From NCBI GenBank assembly GCA_900541715.1, contig UQLI01000022.1, forward strand, positions 1 to 36,909: a stretch of DNA of 36,909 nt, given 5' to 3'. This document shows positions 17,447-23,915 of the stretch, piece after piece. The stretch's first letter is position 1; each line of letters begins with the position of its first letter. This DNA comes from an uncultured Collinsella sp. GTDB lineage: Bacteria > Actinomycetota > Coriobacteriia > Coriobacteriales > Coriobacteriaceae. Made by a program: the position numbers and the translations under genes. The notes beneath the pieces were generated by a model. That model made no database searches. It was not told where the DNA came from and saw only the letters and a program-made list of their open reading frames with translations.

Positions 17447-18289
17447 ATGTCCGCCCGTAAAGCTCGCACGGAGGCGGCCGCCGTTGGTGCCGCCCCCGTT
17501 GACTCTGAGGAGAAGGACGTGAAGATTCCCGTAGAGGCCGTCGACGATACCGAGGCCAACGAGGCCGCGGCCGCCGAGGCTGTCGAGAACCAGGTAGAGG
17601 ATTCCAACAAGGAGGCGACGATGACCGAGGACGAGATGGTGGAAGCCGCTATCCGCGCCGGTGAGGAAGCCGCCGACAACGACTTTAAGCTCAAGTTCGA
17701 GCAGGCTCAGAAAGAGCTTGCCGACGTGCGCAACGAGCTCGATGCTGCGGCAGAGGCTCAGAAGGCCGCCGAGGACAAGGCAAAGGACGCCACCGAGCGC
17801 ACCGCCCGTCTGCAGGCCGACTGGGAGAACTTCCGTCGCCGCACCGCCAATGAGCGTATCGCCGAGCGCGAGCGCGCGACCGAGAAGCTTGTCACCGCGC
17901 TGTTGCCGGTGATCGACGATATCGAGCGCGCGATCGACCATGCCCGCAGCCAGGAGCTTGCCGACGACTTTAAGCAGTTCGTCGACGGCGTCGACGCGGT
18001 GCATGCCAAGCTGCTCGATGTGTTTGCGCACGAGGGCGTTGAGCCCATCGACCCCAAGGGCGAGGCGTTCGATCCGCTCGAGCACCAGGCCGTGGGCCGC
18101 GTCGAGGACGCATCGCAGTACGACGAGACCGTCAACGACGTGTACCAGAAGGGCTACCGCATGGCGGACCGCATTCTGCGTTCCGCGATGGTGACGGTGA
18201 CCTACGGTGGCGAGAAGCGCCCCGCACCGGAGCCCGAAGCGGCACCCGAGGATGCTACGGCCGATACGGCCGAGAGCACCGAGGAGTAA
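17447..18289 (+). CDS. grpE: nucleotide exchange factor GrpE
   Basis: GrpE releases ADP from DnaK. From ATG 17447 (two bases after the dnaK stop) it would be 280 residues. The long helix at about 75-145 and the core (NFRRRTANER, then LLPVIDDIERAI and the beta-wing ending GYRMADRILRSAMVTV) are typical. The first 58 residues form an acidic, low-complexity Ala/Glu tail not needed for function. A perfect AAGGAGG lies 5 bases before an internal in-frame ATG at 17621, which would give 222 residues, the usual GrpE size. The upstream stretch has the same codon bias as the rest, so it is probably translated as well. The C-terminal 25 residues are again acidic. The start is therefore uncertain while identity is not. 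Confidence 0.95.
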   Translation: MSARKARTEAAAVGAAPVDSEEKDVKIPVEAVDDTEANEAAAAEAVENQVEDSNKEATMTEDEMVEAAIRAGEEAADNDFKLKFEQAQKELADVRNELDAAAEAQKAAEDKAKDATERTARLQADWENFRRRTANERIAERERATEKLVTALLPVIDDIERAIDHARSQELADDFKQFVDGVDAVHAKLLDVFAHEGVEPIDPKGEAFDPLEHQAVGRVEDASQYDETVNDVYQKGYRMADRILRSAMVTVTYGGEKRPAPEPEAAPEDATADTAESTEE

Positions 18290-18294
18290 TTGAG

Positions 18295-18327
18295 AAGGGC
18301 CCCGGGGCAACACCCGGGGCCCTTTCT
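18295..18327 (+). terminator. hairpin between grpE and dnaJ
   Basis: A perfect 12-bp stem (18295-18306 with 18313-18324, loop GCAACA) of G/C-rich sequence is followed by a short TTTCT. It sits 6 bases past grpE, and dnaJ begins 70 bases later. It is probably an intrinsic terminator or attenuator that reduces read-through into dnaJ-hspR. Confidence 0.75.
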
Positions 18328-18396
18328 GGCCTAGTGCCATATGAAAGCATGAGCCGCCGCCCGCTGGGCGGCGGATGAAACAGGAGCGGAGCTACG

Positions 18397-19362
18397 ATGG
18401 CTGCAGGCAAAACCTTCTATGACATCCTGGGCGTATCCAAGAGCGCCTCCGACAAAGAGATCAAGAGCGCGTTTCGCAAGCTCGCGCAAAAATATCACCC
18501 CGATGCCGGCGGCGACGAGGCCAAGTTCAAGGAGATCAGCGAGGCCTACGAGACGCTTTCGGACGAGAAGAAGCGCAAAGAGTACGACCAGATGCTCATG
18601 TTTGGCGGCATGCCGGGCGCAGGCGGCGCGTATGGCGGCGGCTACGGTGCCGGCGCGGGTGCCAGCGGCTGGGGCGACATCTTCGACAGCATCTTTAGCG
18701 GCAACGGTGCCTGGGGTAGCGATTGGGGCTCGGGCTTTGCCGGGGCTGCGGGCGCTGCCGGTGCCGGTGCGGGTCGCAACCGCGCGCGCAAGGGCGGCGA
18801 CCTGTCGCTGACCGTCGATGTGACGGCCGAGGACGCGTTTCGCGGCGTGACGCACAAAGTCACCTATCGCATTCCCTCGACAGGCGAGCAGCAGACCATT
18901 ACGGTCTCGGTCCCCGCGGGCGCGGTCGACGGCGGCAAGCTACGCTACAAGCGTCGCGGCGAGTATGGCGTTGCGGGTGGCGAGCGCGGCGACCTGGTCG
19001 TGACCACGCATGTGGAGGAGCACCCGCTGTTTAAGCGCAAGGGCGCCGATGTGACCATGGAGGTACCGGTCTCGGTCTACGAGGCGGCGCTCGGCTGCAC
19101 GGTGGACGTGCCCACGCCCGGCGGCGCGACGGTTCGTCTGAAGGTGCCCGCTGGCACCCAGACGGGAAAGAAGTTCCGCTTTAAGGAGATGGGTGCGCCC
19201 GACGTTAAGCACCGTGGCCGTACGGGCGCGCTGCTCGTCGAGATCAAGGTGCAGGTCCCCACGAACCTATCCGATGACGAGCGCGATGCCATGACCAAGC
19301 TGCGCGAGGCCGACACACGCGACTATCGCGAGAAGGTCAACCGTTACAAGGCGACGTACTAG
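18397..19362 (+). CDS. dnaJ: DnaJ-family co-chaperone lacking the zinc-finger domain
   Basis: Co-chaperone of 321 residues that stimulates DnaK ATPase and presents substrates. The J domain (5-68) has the HPD triad at 34-36. A Gly/Ala-rich region (about 68-130) follows, then the two C-terminal beta-sandwich domains (from about 132, GGDLSLTVDV; second at about 215). The four CxxCxGxG zinc motifs of classical DnaJ are absent and only one cysteine remains. The protein is thus of the type II/CbpA-like class, as for the second DnaJ of many actinobacteria. GGAG is 5 bases before the ATG. Its place in the hspR cluster supports a heat-shock role. Confidence 0.95.
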   Translation: MAAGKTFYDILGVSKSASDKEIKSAFRKLAQKYHPDAGGDEAKFKEISEAYETLSDEKKRKEYDQMLMFGGMPGAGGAYGGGYGAGAGASGWGDIFDSIFSGNGAWGSDWGSGFAGAAGAAGAGAGRNRARKGGDLSLTVDVTAEDAFRGVTHKVTYRIPSTGEQQTITVSVPAGAVDGGKLRYKRRGEYGVAGGERGDLVVTTHVEEHPLFKRKGADVTMEVPVSVYEAALGCTVDVPTPGGATVRLKVPAGTQTGKKFRFKEMGAPDVKHRGRTGALLVEIKVQVPTNLSDDERDAMTKLREADTRDYREKVNRYKATY

Positions 19363-19434
19363 GGCGGTCGTGGCGCACGCCCGCGCCCGCGGGCTTATGA
19401 TGGACGATAACGAGACGGAAAGGGGTCAGGTAGC

Positions 19435-19851
19435 ATGGCCGAGGACAATAGGAACAAACCGCTGTACATGATCAGCGTGGCGGCCGAGCTGACCGGCATG
19501 CATCCGCAGACTCTGCGCGTCTACGAGTCCAAGGGCCTGGTGAACCCCCAGCGCTCGGGCGGCAACACGCGTCTGTATTCGCGTGCCGATATCGAGCGCC
19601 TGGAGCTCATCAACCAGCTGACCGACGAGGGCATCAACCTTGCCGGCGTGGTGCGCATCCTCGATATGAAGGAGCGTGCCGAGGAGCGCGAGCGCGAGAA
19701 CGAAAAACTCCGTGCCCGCGTGCGCCAGCTCGAGGACGAGCTGCACGAGTACAAGATACAGAAGAAGATCACCGCCCTGGCCCCGCGCGATGGCTCAGTC
19801 AACCCCGAGCAAGTCATGCGCAAACTGCTGGGCGCCGGCGGGGATTTGTAG
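19435..19851 (+). CDS. hspR: MerR-family heat-shock repressor HspR
   Basis: HspR represses the dnaK operon, clpB and itself, with DnaK acting as co-repressor in Streptomyces. This 138-residue protein has the MerR winged helix at 8-78 (MISVAAELTGMHPQTLRVYESKGLV, given here only as a landmark by its ends MISV and GLV). A charged coiled coil follows at about 78-118 and a short tail. Cysteines or other effector-binding residues of metal-responsive MerR proteins are absent. AAGGGG lies upstream of the ATG. It is last in the cluster, and its probable operator is the dyad found before dnaK and clpB. Confidence 0.94.
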   Translation: MAEDNRNKPLYMISVAAELTGMHPQTLRVYESKGLVNPQRSGGNTRLYSRADIERLELINQLTDEGINLAGVVRILDMKERAEERERENEKLRARVRQLEDELHEYKIQKKITALAPRDGSVNPEQVMRKLLGAGGDL

Positions 19852-19878
19852 TTACGCGGGTTTACCAACCCGCGTAAC
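19851..19878. terminator. hairpin at the hspR 3' end
   Basis: A perfect 12-bp stem GTTACGCGGGTT / AACCCGCGTAAC with a 4-base loop (TACC) starts at the final base of the hspR stop codon. No T-tract follows. It may act as a weak terminator or protect the 3' end of the chaperone message. Confidence 0.6.
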
Positions 19879-19891
19879 CAGTCGACGCTGC

Positions 19892-19990
19892 AAGCCCGCC
19901 AGAGCGGCAATCTACCTTTCAACCTCGACGGCATGACCAGAAGGTCAATGCCGCCTCGTTTCAAGGCACCTTGCTCGCTCTGGCGGGCTT
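19892..19990. repeat. nested inverted-repeat element
   Basis: The outer arms 19892-19906 and 19976-19990 are perfect 15-bp complements (AAGCCCGCCAGAGCG). Inside, a second stem pairs CGGCATGACC (19929-19938) with GGTCAATGCCG (19943-19953), with one bulge and an AGAA loop. The remaining interior is not obviously structured. It lies in the 376-base hspR-hydratase gap, which contains no gene. It could be a dispersed repeat unit or a structured transcript. Confidence 0.6.
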
Positions 19991-20025
19991 TCGCTAGCGT
20001 TGCCAAAACATCGACGTTGCTGGGG

Positions 20026-20054
20026 TAGTCATTGGGGACGTTTTTAAATGACTA
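20026..20054. repeat. short palindrome with GGGGAC core
   Basis: The arms TAGTCATT (20026-20033) and AATGACTA (20047-20054) enclose GGGGACGTTTTTA. It shares the GGGAC core with other palindromes of the window. Confidence 0.45.
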
Positions 20055-20227
20055 GTCGAAAGGGACACTCTTGCACTAAATCTGCCGGCCCTCGCCGGGT
20101 TCATCCTTTACTTTACCGAGATAAAGTGAACGTGTAGATTCGTAACCCACTTGCAACCGTTCTATGGCACGATATTGAACGAATGTATGCTATGCGCCCA
20201 AATCTTTTGGGCAGAGTGGGAGACAGT

Positions 20228-22528
20228 ATGGTCAAGCTGTACGAGGACGGCATCTACCTGCGCGGCGGCAGCGAGGTTGTGCCTGCGGCCGAGGCTGCCG
20301 AGCGCGGTATTACGCAGACGCCCGAGGATGCCAAGCGCGGCACCATCGCGTATTCGATCCTCCAGGCACATAACACGTCGGGTGACCCCGAGGCACTCAA
20401 GATTCGCTTTGACGCCATGGCGAGCCACGACATCACCTTCGTTGGCATCATCCAGACGGCGCGCGCCTCGGGCATGGAGCAGTTCCCGCTGCCCTACGTG
20501 CTCACCAACTGCCATAACTCGCTGTGCGCCGTGGGAGGCACCATCAATGAGGACGACCACGTCTTTGGCCTTTCCGCGGCCAAGAAGTACGGCGGCATCT
20601 TCGTCCCGCCGCACATCGCCGTCATCCACTCCTTTATGCGTGAGAACTTCGCCGGCTGTGGCAAGATGATCCTGGGCTCCGACTCGCACACCCGCTACGG
20701 CGCTCTGGGCACCATGGCCGTGGGCGAGGGCGGTGGCGAGCTGGCAAAGCAGCTGCTGCGCGACACCTACGACGTTGCCTATCCCGGCGTCGTTGCCATC
20801 TACCTCACGGGCGCCCCGCGCCCCGGCGTTGGCCCACACGATGTGGCGCTCGCCATCATCCGCGCCGTCTTTGCCAAGGGTTACGTTAAGAACAGGGTCA
20901 TGGAGTTCGTAGGCCCCGGCATCGCGAGCATGACGACCGACTACCGCAACGGCGTCGATGTCATGACCACCGAGACCACCTGCCTCTCCTCCATTTGGGC
21001 TACCGACGAGGACACGCACGCGTTTTTGACCATGCACGGTCGCGGCGAGGACTACCGCGAGCTCAAGCCCGCCGATGTTGCCTACTACGACGGCTGCGTC
21101 GAAGTCGATCTGTCGAGTATCAAGCCCATGATCGCGTTGCCGTTCCATCCTTCTAACGGCTTTGAGATCGACGAGCTCAACGAGAACCTCGAGGACATCC
21201 TGCATGAGGTGGAGCTCGAGGCCGCCAAGATCGGCGAGGGCAAGACGCACTTTAGCCTGCTCGACAAGATCGTCGACGGCAAGCTGCACGTGCAGCAGGG
21301 CGTTATCGCCGGCTGCTCGGGCGGCAACTACGACTCCGTGGTCCAGGCTGCCCGCGTGCTTAAGGGCGCCAACACCGGCTGCGGCGAGTTTTCGCTGTCG
21401 GTCTATCCCACGAGCCAGCCCGTGGCGCTCGAGCTTACACGTCGCGGCTACATCTACGACCTTATGGAGGCCGGCGCGATCGTGCGCACGGCATTCTGCG
21501 GCCCGTGCTTTGGTGCCGGCGACACGCCCGCCAACAACGGCCTTTCGATCCGCCACACCACGCGCAACTTCCCCAACCGCGAGGGTTCCAAGCCGGGTAA
21601 TGGCCAGCTGAGCGCCGTGGCCCTGATGGACGCCCGCTCCATTGCGGCGACGGCTGCCAACGGCGGCATCCTGACGCCGGCGACCGACCTGCCCGAGGAG
21701 ACTTGGGACGAGGCCTGCGAGTACACCTTTGACGATGCGCCGTACAAGAAGCGCGTGTACTGGGGCTTTGGCAAGGCGGAGCCTGCCGACGAGCTGGTCG
21801 AGGGTCCCAACATCAAGCCGTGGCCCGCGATGGAGCCCCTCGGCGACGACATCCTGCTTAAGGTGTGCTCCAAGATCATGGACCCGGTCACCACGACCGA
21901 CGAGCTTATTCCTTCGGGCGAGACGAGTTCCTTCCGCTCCAACCCGCTGGGTCTGGCCGAGTTTACGCTCAGCCGTCGCGATCCGGCCTACGTGGGTCGT
22001 TCCAAGGAGGTCGACGCCGTGGAGAAGCGCCGCGTGGCCGGTGAGGCCGCAGGCGACCTGGCGGCAATCGATGCCGAGCTTGCCAGCGCGTTTGAGGCGC
22101 TGGCCGGTGCGGGCGTCGCGGCAGACGCCAAGGCGACCGAGTACGGCTCCATGCTCTATGCCAAAAAGCCCGGTGACGGTTCTGCCCGCGAGCAGGCCGC
22201 GAGCTGCCAGCGCGTGATTGGCGGTCTGGCCAACATCGTCCACGAGTACGCCACTAAGCGCTATCGCTCCAACGTGATGAATTGGGGCATGGTGCCCTTC
22301 CAGATGGAGGCCGAGCCCAACTTTGAGGTGGGCGACTACGTCTTTGTGCCGGGTATACGCGACGCGCTCGATGGCGACCTAAAGGACATCGCCGCCTACG
22401 TGGTGCGCGCCGACGGCACGGTCGAGCAGATTGAGCTCTACATTGCCGATATGACGGCAGAGGAGCGTGCCATCGTCAAGGCCGGCTGCCTGATCAACTA
22501 CAACAAGTTCAAGGCCGCTGCCGAGTAA
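20228..22528 (+). CDS. aconitase-family hydratase (YbhJ-like)
   Basis: An Fe-S hydro-lyase of 766 residues in the aconitase superfamily. Cluster ligands fit C363 (AGCSGGNYD), C424 and C427 (CGPCFG), spaced much like C358/C421/C424 of mitochondrial aconitase. The substrate-pocket segment SDSHTR is at 152-156, and a TTRNFPNREG region follows the cluster. The C-terminal swivel domain has YRSN at 679-682, where aconitases have SREH-like sequence. These deviations match the group that includes E. coli YbhJ, annotated only as a hydratase, so the substrate may be citrate/isocitrate or another hydroxy acid. ATG 20228 has GGGAG 5 bases upstream. It is transcribed alone. Confidence 0.92.
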   Translation: MVKLYEDGIYLRGGSEVVPAAEAAERGITQTPEDAKRGTIAYSILQAHNTSGDPEALKIRFDAMASHDITFVGIIQTARASGMEQFPLPYVLTNCHNSLCAVGGTINEDDHVFGLSAAKKYGGIFVPPHIAVIHSFMRENFAGCGKMILGSDSHTRYGALGTMAVGEGGGELAKQLLRDTYDVAYPGVVAIYLTGAPRPGVGPHDVALAIIRAVFAKGYVKNRVMEFVGPGIASMTTDYRNGVDVMTTETTCLSSIWATDEDTHAFLTMHGRGEDYRELKPADVAYYDGCVEVDLSSIKPMIALPFHPSNGFEIDELNENLEDILHEVELEAAKIGEGKTHFSLLDKIVDGKLHVQQGVIAGCSGGNYDSVVQAARVLKGANTGCGEFSLSVYPTSQPVALELTRRGYIYDLMEAGAIVRTAFCGPCFGAGDTPANNGLSIRHTTRNFPNREGSKPGNGQLSAVALMDARSIAATAANGGILTPATDLPEETWDEACEYTFDDAPYKKRVYWGFGKAEPADELVEGPNIKPWPAMEPLGDDILLKVCSKIMDPVTTTDELIPSGETSSFRSNPLGLAEFTLSRRDPAYVGRSKEVDAVEKRRVAGEAAGDLAAIDAELASAFEALAGAGVAADAKATEYGSMLYAKKPGDGSAREQAASCQRVIGGLANIVHEYATKRYRSNVMNWGMVPFQMEAEPNFEVGDYVFVPGIRDALDGDLKDIAAYVVRADGTVEQIELYIADMTAEERAIVKAGCLINYNKFKAAAE

Positions 22529-22543
22529 CGCACATACTTGTCC

Positions 22544-22615
22544 GCCCCGGTTATACCTTTCCCTGCCGCTCACGCGCTTCGCGAGGGTCGCGTCAGAGAA
22601 AGGTATAACCGGGGC
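22544..22615. repeat. 18-bp perfect inverted repeat downstream of the hydratase
   Basis: The arms 22544-22561 (GCCCCGGTTATACCTTTC) and 22598-22615 are exact complements around a 36-base GC-rich loop. No T-run follows either arm. It could terminate hydratase transcription weakly, or be a dispersed repeat. Confidence 0.75.
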
Positions 22616-22716
22616 TACTTGTTAAGTGCTGCTCGTTGGGTCTTGAGGGGCGCTAAAATCGAGGTTGCAACTCTTCTCTATGGGGGAGTGCGCCTTTGTT
22701 CATATGCTATCTAGAA

Positions 22717-22745
22717 TTGACAGTATGAAGTTGGCGCTTTAAAGT
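22717..22745 (+). promoter_or_regulatory. promoter for the gene at 22779
   Basis: A consensus TTGACA (22717-22722) and TAAAGT (22740-22745) are spaced by 17 bases and end 33 bases before the ATG. Confidence 0.55.
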
Positions 22746-22778
22746 GAGCTCAAAACACTCTCGTTTGTGGAGTTGAAG

Positions 22779-23468
22779 ATGAAGCGTTGCACTTCTGTTT
22801 TGTTGCTGTTGGTGGCTTGCGTCGTCGCTGCTGCGGGCGTGGTCCTATTTGGCTCGCTTATCTTCTATGGGCCGAGTGGGGTTGAGCAGACGGTTGAGAT
22901 GGCGTCCCTTGTTGCATCGATGCCCGGGCAAATGATTTCGGACGTTACAAAGCCCGATGAGATAACGCTCGATATCGAGGAAACGCCGGGCATTCTAAGC
23001 ATAAGCAACTACCCCATGATTGAACTTGGCTCGTCTCGCTATACCAAGGACGAGAAGTTGTCCCGACAGGCGCTGGACTTGCTAAACGGGCGTTCGTTCA
23101 AACGCTGGGACGGTTGGGATGCCTATGAGCGCCGACGTGGTTCTGTGAACGGTGGCTACTATACAACGCTGAAGTTGTATTCATCTGATGGCAAACTGAT
23201 GCGCACCGTTAACTACAATCCGGAATACGCAAAAGCCGGAGGTGGGGACGGCGTCTATATCCAAGATGGCGGCGTGACCTACATTCTTGAAGGCGACCAG
23301 CAGCAGGTGATCGATTTTTTGGATCGTTGCGTGATGGACGCGTACGACCAGACCTGCTTGCCCGACCCGCAGACTGCACGCGATAGTGGATCTGCCCGTA
23401 CATGGCTGTTCGAGGATGAGATATCCTGGACCGCCGAATCGGGAAGCACGGGCTCGGCGAAGGAGTAG
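22779..23468 (+). CDS. membrane-anchored protein of unknown function
   Basis: I recognise no family in these 229 residues. A hydrophobic segment at 7-30 follows MKRCTS, giving a signal anchor or uncleaved signal; the lone cysteine C14 (VACVVAA) does not sit in a convincing lipobox. The extracytoplasmic part (31-229) alternates charged and beta-prone segments. It has a tyrosine-rich stretch around 115-155 and two cysteines near residues 188 and 197 that could pair. ATG 22779 is preferred to a GTG 12 bases upstream because GGAG lies 6 bases before the ATG. GC content is visibly lower than the neighbours. It stands alone between two repeat-rich gaps. Confidence 0.8.
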   Translation: MKRCTSVLLLLVACVVAAAGVVLFGSLIFYGPSGVEQTVEMASLVASMPGQMISDVTKPDEITLDIEETPGILSISNYPMIELGSSRYTKDEKLSRQALDLLNGRSFKRWDGWDAYERRRGSVNGGYYTTLKLYSSDGKLMRTVNYNPEYAKAGGGDGVYIQDGGVTYILEGDQQQVIDFLDRCVMDAYDQTCLPDPQTARDSGSARTWLFEDEISWTAESGSTGSAKE

Positions 23469-23481
23469 AGACCGCGACCAC

Positions 23482-23507
23482 CACAAAGGCGCCCGTCCCC
23501 TTTGTAG
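23482..23507. terminator. hairpin downstream of the membrane-anchored protein gene
   Basis: ACAAAGG (23482-23488) pairs with CCTTTGT (23500-23506), just past the stop at 23468. The GTCCCC core resembles the GGGGAC palindromes elsewhere. No T-tract follows. Confidence 0.45.
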
Positions 23508-23521
23508 TAGTTCTCGGTCTG

Positions 23522-23738
23522 TCTCGATCTGTAACATCTGGGCCGTTAAAAGTGGGCTTGGTGTTACAGATTTAGATTATCGGTCCAGGCATCTTCCGTT
23601 TGTCTCGTTCTGTAACGTGTAGACCCTTATTTGCCGAGTAGTTGTTACAGATCTAGATAAACGGGAGCTGCTGAACATTTCATCTCGAACTGTAACACCT
23701 AGAACCAAAAATGACTGCTAGATGTTACAGATTGAGAC
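23522..23738. repeat. third array: three tandem dyads with TCTGTAACA/TGTTACAGA arms
   Basis: In the 447-base gap before clpB, three diverged units follow each other. Unit arms are 23522-23536 with 23562-23576, 23603-23616 with 23644-23657, and 23683-23697 with 23723-23737. Each left arm reads TCTCG-N2-CTGTAAC and each right arm GTTACAGA-N-N-GA or close to it. Loops of 25-27 bases are unrelated in sequence. The layout (six alternating half-sites, three dyads) is the same as in the other two arrays, but the sequence family differs. Confidence 0.8.
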
Positions 23739-23799
23739 GGTTGGTCGTCGGGGATACAGTGGGTCGACGTCTCAGTATCCTATCCTTCAATCACTCAGA

Positions 23800-23826
23800 A
23801 AATCTTATATATAGAGACTTAGATTT
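23800..23826. promoter_or_regulatory. putative HspR operator upstream of clpB
   Basis: This carries the same AAATCTTATAT-N6-ACTTAGATTT dyad as upstream of dnaK; only the N6 spacer differs (ATAGAG here, GAATTG there). A -10-like TATAAG follows at 23830-23835 within GTGTATAAG. It ends 89 bases before the clpB ATG. Confidence 0.75.
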
Positions 23827-23915
23827 GTGTATAAGATCGCGCAAAGCTGGCAACAATACTTCTCGAACAACGTGAAGCCGCCCCGTAGGGCGGCCGCCCC
23901 AAGAGAGGTGATTCC

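Noticed and set aside
20162..22243. 693-residue open frame antisense to the hydratase gene
   Set aside because: Same effect of codon bias; the sense strand carries clear aconitase motifs and a good ribosome site.
23522..23738. CRISPR array or tandem tRNA-like elements
   Set aside because: There are only three diverged dyads with short variable loops, no cloverleaf and no CCA end.
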